64,000 nucleotides of DNA from Longimicrobium sp. (GCA_036389135.1 DASVQP010000070.1:81517-145516); one strand, 5' to 3'; positions 42,058 to 51,034 are shown, numbered from the stretch's first letter. The notes: generated from the sequence alone by a model not told the origin. Numbers and translations: made by a program.

Positions 42058-42465
42058 ATGGGCGATTTCGACTCCTCCGGGAGCATCCACGGCCCGCCCG
42101 CGGTCACGATGCAGATCATCCGCGCCGCCATGGCGATGGGCGTGGCGGTGTTCGCGGTGGTGAGCACGCAGGTGCGCCAGCCTCCGCCCGAGCCGCCCAT
42201 CCAGATCGGGTACATCGCGGCGGTGTTCGCGGTGGCCATGCTCGTTCCGATCTTCTTCTTCCGCAGCAGGATGGAGGCGCTCTCCACGCGTTCCCAGCGG
42301 TGCACCTTCAGCATCATCGGATGGGCGCTGGGCGAGAGCGCGGGGATGCTGGCCGTGGTCTCGTACTTCATCGGCAACGCGCTGGTGTGGTCGCTCCCCG
42401 GCCTCCTGGTGCTCGCCGTGGCCCTCATCGCCTTTCCCGCGCCGGAGAACGAGCCGGGGATGTAG
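42058..42465 (+). CDS. Hypothetical membrane protein, four segments
   Basis: A 135-residue protein with hydrophobic segments at about 20-38, 48-67, 86-105 and 109-128 (IIRAAMAMGVAVFAVVS, IGYIAAVFAVAMLVPIFFF, ESAGMLAVVSYFIGNALVW, LPGLLVLAVALIAFPA). I do not recognise the family. The ATG at 42,058 lacks a strong ribosome site. Converges with a three-gene minus-strand unit. Confidence 0.7.
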   Translation: MGDFDSSGSIHGPPAVTMQIIRAAMAMGVAVFAVVSTQVRQPPPEPPIQIGYIAAVFAVAMLVPIFFFRSRMEALSTRSQRCTFSIIGWALGESAGMLAVVSYFIGNALVWSLPGLLVLAVALIAFPAPENEPGM

Positions 42466-42470
42466 AACGG

Positions 42471-42689
42471 CTACTCCCAGGGCTTCGAGTCCGCGAGGCG
42501 CGCGCGCACCTCGTCGTCGGAGAGGGCGGAGAGTTCCTGCTCGGCCTGGCGGACGGTCTCAGAGGCGATGTCGGCGGTGCGGTTCTCGGTGTCGCCGCGC
42601 AGCGAGAAGAGGAGGACGAGCGACCCCCACGACCCGCGCCCCACCATCACGTCCCAGCTGCGGCCCTCGGCGTCTTCGATGATGCGCAT
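42471..42689 (-). CDS. Small hypothetical protein coupled to the TlpA gene
   Basis: A 72-residue protein, MRIIEDAEGRSWDVMVGRGS onward, with a beta-rich first half and a charged helix ending ARLADSKPWE. Its ATG shares bases with the TGA of the TlpA-like gene (TGATG), so it is translationally coupled. No family recognised; likely a lineage-specific cytoplasmic protein. Confidence 0.7.
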   Translation of the reverse strand: MRIIEDAEGRSWDVMVGRGSWGSLVLLFSLRGDTENRTADIASETVRQAEQELSALSDDEVRARLADSKPWE

Positions 42690-43222
42690 CAGCCGCCGAG
42701 CTCCCTGTCCAGCGCGCGGTTGAGCGCGGGATCGTCGGCGCGCACGGGGCCGACGTGCTTCCACAGGATGGTGCCGTCCGCTCCGATGAGAAAGGTGGTC
42801 GGAACGCCGACAGTGGCAAAGGTGGACGAGACGCGCTGTTCCGGGTCCAGCCAGATGGCGTAGCGCGCGCCGAAGCCGCGCAGAAAGGCGCGGATCTCCT
42901 CCTCCTGCCCCGGATCGTCGACACTGACGCCGATCACCGCCAGCCCCGGGCGCGCCTGGTGGATCTTTTGGAGCGCGGGGATCTCCTCGCGGCAGGGGTG
43001 GCACCAGGTGGCCCACACGTTCAGCAGCACCGGCTTCCCGCGCAATTCGCTGAGCGACACCGGCTTCCCCCCCTCCAGCGCCACGGACTCGAACTCCGGC
43101 GCCGGCTTCCCCACCGCCGGGGGCCCGCCGCGCGGGACGTCGCAGGCGGCGAGGGCGAGGAGCGTGGCGACGACGACGGCAGCGAAACGAGAAGCGCGGA
43201 ACGGCGAACGACAGGGCCGCAG
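42689..43222 (-). CDS. TlpA-like thioredoxin-fold lipoprotein
   Basis: About 177 residues: a hydrophobic N-terminus ending in a lipobox (LLALAACD), then a thioredoxin fold of TlpA/ResA type with active site WATWCHPC, VPTTFLIGADG carrying the cis-proline, and a C-terminal helix. Expected to reduce disulfides in exported proteins, for example for cytochrome maturation. No ATG, GTG or TTG is available between the upstream stop and the signal peptide; a CTG at 43,222 with GGAGAGGGGGCGG before it is the best start, and that site belongs to a family A repeat. Confidence 0.82.
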   Translation of the reverse strand: MRPCRSPFRASRFAAVVVATLLALAACDVPRGGPPAVGKPAPEFESVALEGGKPVSLSELRGKPVLLNVWATWCHPCREEIPALQKIHQARPGLAVIGVSVDDPGQEEEIRAFLRGFGARYAIWLDPEQRVSSTFATVGVPTTFLIGADGTILWKHVGPVRADDPALNRALDRELGG

Positions 43223-43229
43223 CGGTTCC

Positions 43230-43318
43230 GCCCCCTCTCCCGATAACGTGAGGGCGCAGCCCTCTCCTGTTATCGGGAGAGGGGGCAGCGAGGAACGAGC
43301 GGGGGTGAGGGCCCTCAC
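43230..43318 (-). repeat. Family A repeat, copy 2
   Basis: Minus-orientation copy. The head GTGAGGGCCCTCAC (43,305-43,318) contains the TGA stop of the BNR-repeat gene; the hairpin arms are the perfect inverted pair GCCCCCTCTCCCGATAAC (43,230-43,247) and GTTATCGGGAGAGGGGGC (43,269-43,286). It also supplies the ribosome site of the next gene. Confidence 0.85.
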
Positions 43319-44547
43319 CGCCCCAGCTCCATGCGCGCGGTCTGCACGCGCGACGGCTTGCCGGGCGCCGTCCAGGCGAAGACGACGGAGTTGCCGCCGA
43401 CTGCCATGCGCGGCACCGAGCGCTCCGGCACGCCGCCCAGCGTTCGCGGCTCGCCCAGCGCGCCGTCGCGGGCCACGCGCCGCACGCGCACCTCGGCGGG
43501 GCCGGCCGCGGAGCGCTCGATCCAGCTCACGAGGGCGCCGCCGTCCACGAGCTTGACGTCCGCGTGGCCGGCGGGGGTGCCGCCGTCCACGCGCAGGGGG
43601 GCACTCCAGTTGGCGCCCGCGTCCTCGGAGAAGGCGACGTGCACGCGCGGCGTGTCGCGGGCGGCGGTGAACCAGGCGATGGCGACGCGGCGCCCATCGG
43701 CGGAGAGGGCGGGGCCGTTCACGGGACAGGCGGGGATCTTCCAGCCGTCCGGGTGCACGGGGCGGGGCGCCGTCCAGCGACCGCCGGCCAGGCGCGTGAA
43801 GTAGATGTCGCGGATCTCGTCGGTGGTGCGGTCGCGGTACGCCACCAGCGGGCCGTCGCTGGTGACGGCCATGGCGGTCTGGCAGCAGTCGCAGGTGCGC
43901 TCGTCCAGCGGGCTCTCGGGCGCGGCCCCGCCATCCGCGCCGATGCGTGTGGTCATGATCGCCATTTCGGCGGCGGCGTCGCCCTCCTCGCGGCCGGCGT
44001 ACTTGCGGCCATCCAGCCACGCCACGCCCACCGAGTCGCCCTGCGCGGCCCACATCGAGACGAAGCCGTGCTCCGTGGGCGTCCCGTCACGATGCGGGAC
44101 GACGGAGGGGCCCCAGCTCTGGCCGCCATCGGCGGAGCGGGCCACGCGCACCTCGTAGGCGTACTTCTCCTTTCCGCTCCGCTGCAGCCAGTGCGCGGCC
44201 ATCGCGCCGCCCTTCAGCGGGAGGAGCGAGGGGAAGTCCGCCCAGTTGACGAACCACCCGCGCCCCTCGGCCACGGTGCGCGGCGCGGACCACCGACCGC
44301 TCTCCAGCACGGCGAAGCGCAGGGCATGCGCGGAGTCCGGCCGCGGCTCCGTCCACGAGAGATAAACACGGCCTTCGGCATCGGTGACCAGGTTGGGCGC
44401 CGTGCTCCCCTCCGGCGCGGGCGACGGGAGCTCGGCGGGCTGGCCGAGAGCTTGCGCGTCGTTCTTCTTCCCCCCCGCTTCGCCGCCGCACGCCGCGGAG
44501 AGCAGCGCCAGGGCGGCGGCAAGGGACCGGCTGCGTTGCGTGGTCAT
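43315..44547 (-). CDS. BNR-repeat (sialidase-like propeller) lipoprotein
   Basis: A 410-residue exported protein, MTTQRSRSLAAALALLSAAC with lipobox Cys20. The body is a six-bladed propeller of the sialidase/neuraminidase superfamily with Asp-box-like turns (ARSADGGQSWGP, SEDAGANWSAP). It contains the unusual cluster DERTCDCCQTAMAVT near residue 225, which may bind a metal. The arginine triad of true sialidases is not evident, so an enzymatic role is doubtful. It precedes a TlpA-like thioredoxin gene, and the cysteines could be that protein's target. Confidence 0.75.
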   Translation of the reverse strand: MTTQRSRSLAAALALLSAACGGEAGGKKNDAQALGQPAELPSPAPEGSTAPNLVTDAEGRVYLSWTEPRPDSAHALRFAVLESGRWSAPRTVAEGRGWFVNWADFPSLLPLKGGAMAAHWLQRSGKEKYAYEVRVARSADGGQSWGPSVVPHRDGTPTEHGFVSMWAAQGDSVGVAWLDGRKYAGREEGDAAAEMAIMTTRIGADGGAAPESPLDERTCDCCQTAMAVTSDGPLVAYRDRTTDEIRDIYFTRLAGGRWTAPRPVHPDGWKIPACPVNGPALSADGRRVAIAWFTAARDTPRVHVAFSEDAGANWSAPLRVDGGTPAGHADVKLVDGGALVSWIERSAAGPAEVRVRRVARDGALGEPRTLGGVPERSVPRMAVGGNSVVFAWTAPGKPSRVQTARMELGR

Positions 44548-44713
44548 GGCAGGTCAGGGGAGCGGGGGCGTACCGGGTGATGCACCGGGCGGCGCTTCGC
44601 TCGGAAAATGGCACCGGACCCCGTTGTGGGGCAACGGTGAAACCCGCGGCGCGGGTGGTGCGTACCCCATTTCCGGGAACACACCCGCACGCCCCGCAAA
44701 CCGGAGAACCTCC

Positions 44714-44998
44714 ATGTTCGGACTCATCGCGCTGGTCGCCGCATCCGCGGCCGCCATCTTCGGATACACGCAGTCCCGCCGCTTCGTCCGCAACCGCCTG
44801 CGCTTCGTGGACAAGGTCCATGGCAGCGGGGTGCCCGTCGTCGCGGGGATCGCGGCGCTGGTCGTGGGGATGCTGGTGACTGCCATCGTCCCGATCGTGG
44901 GCTTCGGCACGGCGCTCGCCTTCGGCGTGAGCGTGGGGACCGGGGTGGCCGCCGGGCGCAGCGACATCCGCCACAACCGCCTCAGCTCCGGCCGCTGA
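44714..44998 (+). CDS. Small hypothetical membrane protein
   Basis: A 94-residue protein with an N-terminal membrane segment (MFGLIALVAASAAAIFGYTQ), a basic loop RRFVRNRLRFVDKVHG, and a second hydrophobic hairpin of about 40 residues ending GVAAGRSDIRHNRLSSGR. GGAG lies nine bases before the ATG. Family unknown. A terminator follows. Confidence 0.75.
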   Translation: MFGLIALVAASAAAIFGYTQSRRFVRNRLRFVDKVHGSGVPVVAGIAALVVGMLVTAIVPIVGFGTALAFGVSVGTGVAAGRSDIRHNRLSSGR

Positions 44999-45019
44999 CC
45001 GCGGATCGCGAGAAACAGG

Positions 45020-45053
45020 GCCCCTCCTCCGCCGGCGCGGGGGAGGGGCTTTC
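45020..45053 (+). terminator. Rho-independent terminator
   Basis: GCCCCTCC (45,020-45,027) with GGAGGGGC (45,042-45,049), inner C/G pairs, then TTTC. Follows the small membrane protein gene. Confidence 0.7.
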
Positions 45054-45102
45054 GTGCGTCCGGAAACCCCGCGCATTTTGGGGCGCGAGGTGCAGAAAAC
45101 CT

Positions 45103-45131
45103 TTGCGCGCGCGCGGGCGGCGCCCTACACT
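45103..45131 (+). promoter_or_regulatory. Candidate sigma-70 promoter of the TonB receptor gene
   Basis: TTGCGC, an exact 17-base spacer, TACACT; 52 bases before the chosen GTG start. Confidence 0.6.
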
Positions 45132-45182
45132 GCGAGGAGTGGACTTCCACCCATCGCACCGCTTGCTACCCGGGATACCGCC

Positions 45183-47906
45183 GTGACATCCTCCACATCC
45201 GCGCGCATCGTGCGCATGACCCTTTCCGCCATTGCCTGCGCCATGGCCACGGCCGGCGCGGCCCACGCCCAGCGGGGCACCGTCGCCGGAACGGTGACCG
45301 ACTCGGCCAGCGGCGCTCCGCTCGGCGGAGTGGCCGTGCGCGTCGCGGGCGCGCAGGCGGGGACGGTGACGCGCGCCGAGGGGACGTACCGGCTCCTGCT
45401 CGCCTCCGGGTCGTACCAGCTCGTGGTGAGCCGCGTGGGCTACGCCACCGCGCGCGTGCCGGTGACGATCGCGGCGGGGGAGACGGCCACGCGCGACGTG
45501 CGACTCGCCACCGCCGCGACGGCGCTGGAGGGGATCGTCGCGGTCGGCACGCGGCGGCCGGACCGCGTGGCGACGGAGACGCCGGTGCCGGTGGACGTGG
45601 TGACCGCCGCCGACATCGAGGCGACGGGGCTCACCGAGACGAGCCAGATCATCCAGCGGCTCGCGCCCAGCGTCAACTTCCCGCGCGCCACCATCGCGGA
45701 CGGCACGGACCACATCCGCCCCGCCACGCTGCGCGGCTTGGCGCCGGATCAGGCGCTGGTGCTGGTGAACGGAAAGCGGCGCCACGCCACGGCGCTGGTG
45801 AACGTCAACGGCACCGTGGGGCGCGGCAGCACCTCGGTGGACCTGAACGCCATCCCGGCAAGCGTCATCGAGCGCATCGAGATCCTGCGCGAGGGCGCGG
45901 CGGCGCAGTACGGCTCGGACGCCATCGCGGGGGTGATCAACATCGTCCTCAAGAGCGGCGCCGAGCGCGAGCTGATGTCCAGCGTGGGCCGCACCACCGA
46001 GGGCGACGGGCAGGTTGTGCAGGTGGGCGGCAACGCGGGGTTGGAGGTCGCCGGAGGGTCGCTGATGCTGGGCGCCGAGTTCCGCGACCGTGGCTTCACC
46101 AACCGCAGCCGCGAGGACCTGCGCCCGCAGTACTTCGCCGGAGACCCCCGCGAGGCCACCGTCAACCGCCTCAACCATCGCCAGGGCGACGCCGACACGC
46201 GCGACTACGGCGCCTTCCTGAACGGCGTGGTGCCGATCCGCGCGGGCACGGCCGAGCTGTACGCGTTCGGCGGCGTGACGCGGCGCGAGGGGGAGGCGGC
46301 GGGCTTCTTTCGCCGCGCCAACGACGTGCGCACGGTGCGGGCGATCCACCCCGACGGCTTCCTTCCGATGATCACCTCGGACATCCTGGACGCATCCGCC
46401 GCGGCGGGGGTGCGGGGGACGGTGGCGGGCTTCCGCTACGACCTGAGCGGGGTGTACGGGAGCAACTCGTTCGACTACGGGGTGGAGAACTCCAACAACG
46501 TGTCGATGGGCACCGCGAGCCCCACCTCGTTCCACGCGGGAGTGCTCAACTTCAACCAGATGACCGCCAACCTGGACCTGGTGAGGAGCTTCGCGGCGGG
46601 GAGCTTTCCGGAGCCGGTGAGCGTGGCCTTCGGCGCGGAGTACCGGCGCGACGGCTACGGGATCGAGGCGGGCGACACGGCCTCGTACGTGAACGGCGGG
46701 GTGCGGGTGCTGGACGGGCCCAGCGCCGGCTCCATCGCGGCGGTGGGCGCGCAGGTGTTCCCCGGCTTCCGCCCGTCGGACGCCAAGGACGTCTCGCGCA
46801 GCAGCGTGGCGGGATACGTGGACGTGGAGGTGACGCCCGTTCAGGCGCTGCTGGTGACGTTCGCGGCGCGCGCGGAGAACTTCACCGACTTCGGCTCCAC
46901 GCTGGACGGGCGCGTGGCGGCGCGGGTCGAGCCGGTGGAAGGGTTCGCCATCCGCGGGTCGGTGGGCACGGGCTTCCGTGCTCCCTCGCTGCAGCAGCAG
47001 TACTTCTCCAGCACGGCCACCAACTTCATCGGCGGCGTGCCCTTTGACATCCGCACCTTCCCGGTGGAGAGCGGCGAGGCAAAGGTGCTGGGCGCGGAGC
47101 CGCTGCGGCCGGAGGAGTCGGTCAACTACAGCCTGGGCCTTGCCGTCACGCCCAGCCGCGACCTGTCGGTTACGGTGGATGCGTACCAGATCGACATCGA
47201 CGACCGCATCGTCTTCTCCGAGAACTTCACGGGCGCGCGCGTGCAGCAGCTCTTCCGCGACGCCGGCTTCGCGGGGGTAACGGGCGGGCGCTTCTTCACC
47301 AACGCCATCGACACGCGCACGCGCGGCATCGACGTGGTGGGGCAGTACGCGTATCGCTTCGGGCGCATCAACCAGCTGCGCGTGGTGGCGGGCGCCAACT
47401 TTACCGAGACGGAGGTGCTCACAAAGGTGGTGAAGACGCCCGCGGCGCTGGCGGGCTTCGAGGAGACGCTCTTTGGGCGGGTGGAGCGCGGGCGCATCGA
47501 GTACGGCCAGCCGCGCAACAGCGTCAACCTGAGCCTGAACTACACGCGCGACCGGCTCGGCGTAAACTTCAACAACCGCCGCTTCGGCGAGGTCTCCGTC
47601 TTCGGAGCCATCGACCCGGACACGGCGACGGGCGCCGCCGCGCTGCGCACGCTGGACCAGACGTTCGACGCGGAGTGGATCACCGACCTGGACGTGTCGT
47701 ACCGCTTCCGCAACGGCCTTACGCTGGCGGTGGGCGCCAACAACCTGTTCGACGTGTACCCCGAGGAGAACTTCCAGCGCACAGACGCCGAGCGGGCCAC
47801 TGGGGCGCAGGACAACTCCAATGCGGGGATCTTTCCGTACAACGGGGTCTCGCCGTTCGGATTCAACGGGGCGTTCTACTACGTGAGGTTCAACTTGCGG
47901 CCATAG
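45183..47906 (+). CDS. TonB-dependent outer-membrane receptor, large
   Basis: A 907-residue receptor. Signal peptide in RMTLSAIACAMATAGAAHAQ, a carboxypeptidase-regulatory domain at about 33-115 (GTVAGTVTDSASGAPLGGVA), plug at about 120-260 (RLAPSVNFPRATIADGTDHI, ILREGAAAQYGSDAIAGVIN) and a barrel ending with YYVRFNLRP. The late blocks VGTGFRAPSLQQQYFSSTAT and DLDVSYRFRNGLTLAVGANN are typical of this class. Start is either the GTG at 45,183 or the ATG at 45,216. Ligand unknown; no transporter gene sits next to it. Confidence 0.93.
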   Translation: MTSSTSARIVRMTLSAIACAMATAGAAHAQRGTVAGTVTDSASGAPLGGVAVRVAGAQAGTVTRAEGTYRLLLASGSYQLVVSRVGYATARVPVTIAAGETATRDVRLATAATALEGIVAVGTRRPDRVATETPVPVDVVTAADIEATGLTETSQIIQRLAPSVNFPRATIADGTDHIRPATLRGLAPDQALVLVNGKRRHATALVNVNGTVGRGSTSVDLNAIPASVIERIEILREGAAAQYGSDAIAGVINIVLKSGAERELMSSVGRTTEGDGQVVQVGGNAGLEVAGGSLMLGAEFRDRGFTNRSREDLRPQYFAGDPREATVNRLNHRQGDADTRDYGAFLNGVVPIRAGTAELYAFGGVTRREGEAAGFFRRANDVRTVRAIHPDGFLPMITSDILDASAAAGVRGTVAGFRYDLSGVYGSNSFDYGVENSNNVSMGTASPTSFHAGVLNFNQMTANLDLVRSFAAGSFPEPVSVAFGAEYRRDGYGIEAGDTASYVNGGVRVLDGPSAGSIAAVGAQVFPGFRPSDAKDVSRSSVAGYVDVEVTPVQALLVTFAARAENFTDFGSTLDGRVAARVEPVEGFAIRGSVGTGFRAPSLQQQYFSSTATNFIGGVPFDIRTFPVESGEAKVLGAEPLRPEESVNYSLGLAVTPSRDLSVTVDAYQIDIDDRIVFSENFTGARVQQLFRDAGFAGVTGGRFFTNAIDTRTRGIDVVGQYAYRFGRINQLRVVAGANFTETEVLTKVVKTPAALAGFEETLFGRVERGRIEYGQPRNSVNLSLNYTRDRLGVNFNNRRFGEVSVFGAIDPDTATGAAALRTLDQTFDAEWITDLDVSYRFRNGLTLAVGANNLFDVYPEENFQRTDAERATGAQDNSNAGIFPYNGVSPFGFNGAFYYVRFNLRP

Positions 47907-47911
47907 ATGGG

Positions 47912-48013
47912 AACTGCATTTCACACAGAGACGCAGAGGGAAACGGAAAGACGCAGAGGAAAAGCTTCGGTTGTTCTTGCTGTTTCCTCTGTGTCTCTGT
48001 GTGAAGCGCAGTT
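47912..48013. repeat. Dispersed repeat, family C, full copy
   Basis: About 102 bases with inverted ends: AACTGC...TCACACAGAGACGCAGAGG on the left and CCTCTGTGTCTCTGTGTGA...GCAGTT on the right. Starts six bases past the receptor stop. Folds into one long imperfect hairpin. Confidence 0.8.
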
Positions 48014-48087
48014 TCAGCCGGTGCCCGACACGGGGCGCAGAGCTTTCCCTACGCCGCCGCTTCATGAGACGGGATAGATTGGTGGGC

Positions 48088-49227
48088 ATGACCGACGAGA
48101 CGAGACCCATCATCATCGCGGGCGGCGGGATCGGGGGGCTGTCGGCGGCGATCGCGTTGCGGAGGGCCGGGTTCGAGGCGCAGGTGTTCGAGAGGGCGCC
48201 CGAGCTGCGCGAGGTGGGCGCCGGCATCAGCCTGTGGCCCAACGCCACGCGGCAGCTCCGCCGCTGGGGGGTGCTGAACGACGTGGTGCGGCGCGGCTTC
48301 GTCTTCCAGCACGGCGCCATCCGCTCTCGGAATGGGCGCGTGCTGCTGCGAATGAGGTTCGGCGGGCAGGATGCGCCCAGCGTGCTGATCCACCGCGCCG
48401 CACTCCACTCCGCCCTCGCCGATGCGCTCCCCCCGTGGGCGGTGACCACCGGCGCGACCGCGGAGGACTTCACCGACGAGGGCGACCACGTGCGGGTGCG
48501 CTTCGCCGGCCTCGGCGAGGTGGAGGGCGCGGCGCTGGTGGGCGCGGACGGGCTGCGCTCCGCCGTGCGCCGCCGGCTGCTGGGCGACGGCGAGCCGGTG
48601 TACCGCGGCTACCCGGTCTGGCGCGGCGTGGCCGAAGGCGCCTTCCCCGGCGCCGGAGAGCTGACTGAATCGCTGGGAGCCGGGCTGCGCTTCGGGATCG
48701 TGCCGATCGGCGAGGGGCGCGTGGCGTGGTGGGCGACGGCCAACGAGCCGGAGGGGACGGACGATGGCGACGCGGGCGCGAAGGCGAAGCTCCTCCGCCT
48801 CTTTGGCGGATGGCACGCGCCGATCCCGCAGCTGCTGGAGGCGACGCCCGCGGAGGCCATCCTCAAGAACGACAGCTACGACCGTACGCCGGTGCGCGGG
48901 TGGAGCCGCGGGCGGGTGACGCTGCTGGGCGACGCGGCGCACCCCACGACGCCCAACATGGGGCAGGGCGGGTGCATGGCGATCGAGGACGGCGCGGTGC
49001 TCGCCGACGCCCTCGTGCGCAATCCTGAGATCCCGCACGCCCTGCGCGACTTCGAGCGGCGCCGCTTCCGACGCGTGGCGGGGATCGTTCGGCAGTCACT
49101 TCAGTACGGGCAGGTGGCGCAGTGGGAGCGCCCGGCCGCGGTGCGCCTCCGCGACGCGCTCTTCCGCCTCACGCCGGACGCCGTCACGGCGCTCGCCATG
49201 CGGCGGACCTTTGCGTTCGACGTGTAG
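48088..49227 (+). CDS. FAD-dependent monooxygenase (hydroxylase/epoxidase type)
   Basis: A 379-residue single-component flavin hydroxylase. GGGIGGLSAAIALRRAG (FAD dinucleotide fold) at the N-terminus, ISLWPNATRQL, the DG-type motif GADGLRSAVRRRLL near residue 150 and RVTLLGDAAHPTTPNMGQGG then CMAIEDG near 280. Resembles zeaxanthin epoxidase and salicylate-type hydroxylases; the substrate is not predictable. The ATG at 48,088 follows GGTGGG. Monocistronic in appearance. Confidence 0.88.
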   Translation: MTDETRPIIIAGGGIGGLSAAIALRRAGFEAQVFERAPELREVGAGISLWPNATRQLRRWGVLNDVVRRGFVFQHGAIRSRNGRVLLRMRFGGQDAPSVLIHRAALHSALADALPPWAVTTGATAEDFTDEGDHVRVRFAGLGEVEGAALVGADGLRSAVRRRLLGDGEPVYRGYPVWRGVAEGAFPGAGELTESLGAGLRFGIVPIGEGRVAWWATANEPEGTDDGDAGAKAKLLRLFGGWHAPIPQLLEATPAEAILKNDSYDRTPVRGWSRGRVTLLGDAAHPTTPNMGQGGCMAIEDGAVLADALVRNPEIPHALRDFERRRFRRVAGIVRQSLQYGQVAQWERPAAVRLRDALFRLTPDAVTALAMRRTFAFDV

Positions 49228-49303
49228 CTGGCGTGCAGGTTGCGGCGGGGGGCGGGCTTTCCGGCGATCCACACGAACGGGAGGTCCCGATGCGACCCTT
49301 TTC

Positions 49304-49729
49304 ATGCACCGCTTCGAGGAACTGACGCTCGCGCTGCTGCGCGTCGTGGCGGGGCTGATGTTCTTGCAGCACGGAGCGCAGGAGCTGTTCGGCTGGCTCA
49401 AGGCGCCCGATGCGCCTCCGGGCACGGTCGAGCTGCTCTCGCAGATGGGTGTGGCGGGGGTGCTGGAGTTCTTTGGCGGGATGCTGATGGTGCTGGGGCT
49501 CATTACGCGCCCCGTGGCCTTCATCCTGGCCGGCCAGATGGCGGTGGCGTACTTATAGGCCCACGCGCCGAACAGCCCGTTCCCCATCCTGAATGGGGGC
49601 GAGCCGGCGGTCCTCTTCTGCTTCATCTTCCTCTACTTCTCCGCGCGCGGCGGCGGGAGCTACAGCGTGGACCACGCGATGGCGGGGCGGAACTCGGGGG
49701 CGGACGGACTGAGAACATCGAGAGCGTGA
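49304..49729 (+). pseudogene. DoxX-family gene interrupted by an in-frame amber codon
   Basis: The frame starts MHRFEELTLALLRVVAGLMF and runs through the DoxX-type block LQHGAQELFGWL and FFGGMLMVLGLITRPVAFIL to QMAVAYL, where TAG (49,556-49,558) occurs. The same frame continues AHAPNSPFPILNGGEPAVLF then CFIFLYFSARGGGSYSVDHA, exactly the expected end of DoxX, to a TGA at 49,727. A fragment of 84 residues may be made; readthrough cannot be excluded. Confidence 0.8.
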
Positions 49730-49793
49730 GCCCAACCGGCTCAGATCGCGGGCAGCGGTGTACACGGAGCGGAACCCTCTGCCCGTCGATGCG

Positions 49794-50198
49794 ATGATCT
49801 CTCCCGCCATCTACCGCGCCCTCGCGGATGCCGTCGTCCTGGGGCACCTCGCCTTCGTGCTCTTCGTGGCGCTGGGCGGGGTGCTCGTGCTGCGCAGGCC
49901 GAAGCTGGCGTGGGCGCACGTCCCGGCCGCGGTGTGGGGTGCCGCCATCGAGTTCGGCGGGTGGATCTGCCCGCTGACCTACCTGGAGAACCACCTGCGG
50001 CTGCTGGGCGGGGGCGATGCGTACCGGGTCGGCTTCGTGGACCGCTACATCCTCCACATCCTCTACCCGCAGGGACTTACGCGCGGCACGCAGATGGTGC
50101 TGGGCGTGCTGGTGCTGGCGGTGAACGGGTACGTTTACGCCCGCCTGGCTGCCCGGCGCCGCGCGCCCCGCCTCAGCGGTGCTCGAAGCGCAGGCTGA
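49794..50198 (+). CDS. DUF2784 membrane protein
   Basis: A 134-residue membrane protein of the DUF2784 family: ADAVVLGHLAFVLFVALGGV, the conserved GGWICPLTYLEN block and RYILHILYPQGLTRGTQM are diagnostic. Four membrane segments; function unknown. ATG at 49,794. The last 26 bases overlap the convergent TPR gene. Confidence 0.88.
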   Translation: MISPAIYRALADAVVLGHLAFVLFVALGGVLVLRRPKLAWAHVPAAVWGAAIEFGGWICPLTYLENHLRLLGGGDAYRVGFVDRYILHILYPQGLTRGTQMVLGVLVLAVNGYVYARLAARRRAPRLSGARSAG

Positions 50199-51021
50199 GC
50201 AGCTCCACCAGCTCGGCGGCGCCGGCCTCGCGGGCCACCGCAAGCCCGTCCCGGTAGTGCGATCCGGCGCGGATGGGGTCCTCCGCCTCGTACGCGATCT
50301 CCCCCAGCATGTAGTGGCACTGCACCATGCGCAGCCGGTCGCCGGCGCGCGTGAAGGCGCGCACCGCCTCGGCCAGGCGCGTGCGTGCTTCGTTGCGCAC
50401 CCCGCGCGCGTGGTGCACGCAGGCCAGCGCGAGCCCGCCCAGCGCGGCGCGATGGTCGTCGCGCGCCCGCCGCCCGGTCTTCAGCGCCGCCTCCGCCGAT
50501 TCCTGCGCCGCCGCCAGCTCGTTCCGCGCCACCTGCGCGACCGCGCGGTTCGCCTGCACCAGCAGCAGCGTCCACTCGTCGCCGTGCGCCGCGGCCTCAG
50601 CGGCAGCGAAGCGGGCCAGCGCCTCGTCCGTGTCGCCGCGAAGGGCGGCCACGATCCCCAGGTTCACCTCCGCGCGCCCGTGCTCCGCCGCGTCGCCGGC
50701 GAGCGCGTTGCGGGCGGCGGTCTCCGCGTCGTCCAGCAGCCCCGCGTGGATGCGCGCCGCCGCCGACTCGTTCAGCGCCGTCCCCAGCAGCGCCGGCAGC
50801 CGCAGCCTGCGCGCGAGCTCGGCGGCCTCGCGTGCGAGGGTGTCGGCGCGCCCCCACGCCATCCGCGCCCTCGCCGCGCCCGCGGAGACCAGCACGTGCT
50901 CCACCGCCCCCGCCGCATCCCCCGGCGGCGGCGCGGAAGGCTCGGCCGCGGCATGCGGGCGCGCCGCTGGCACGTACGCGCCCGGCGGAATGTCGTCGAG
51001 AAGGGTCGTCACTGAGGGCAT
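50173..51021 (-). CDS. TPR-repeat protein
   Basis: A 282-residue alpha-helical protein with about six tetratricopeptide-like helix pairs from residue 45 on (ADTLAREAAELARRLRLPAL, DAETAARNALAGDAAEHGRA, YMLGEIAYEAEDPIRAGSHY). No signal peptide. The first 40 residues are proline-rich and disordered. Likely a scaffold in the cytoplasm; partner unknown. Follows the sensor kinase gene on the same strand, separated by a family C repeat. Confidence 0.75.
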   Translation of the reverse strand: MPSVTTLLDDIPPGAYVPAARPHAAAEPSAPPPGDAAGAVEHVLVSAGAARARMAWGRADTLAREAAELARRLRLPALLGTALNESAAARIHAGLLDDAETAARNALAGDAAEHGRAEVNLGIVAALRGDTDEALARFAAAEAAAHGDEWTLLLVQANRAVAQVARNELAAAQESAEAALKTGRRARDDHRAALGGLALACVHHARGVRNEARTRLAEAVRAFTRAGDRLRMVQCHYMLGEIAYEAEDPIRAGSHYRDGLAVAREAGAAELVELLSLRFEHR

Positions 51022-51034
51022 GGATCGGCGAACG

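Noticed and set aside
44982..48473. A 1,163-residue minus-strand frame
   Set aside because: Antisense shadow of the TonB receptor gene, rich in His/Arg/Ala, no recognisable domain.
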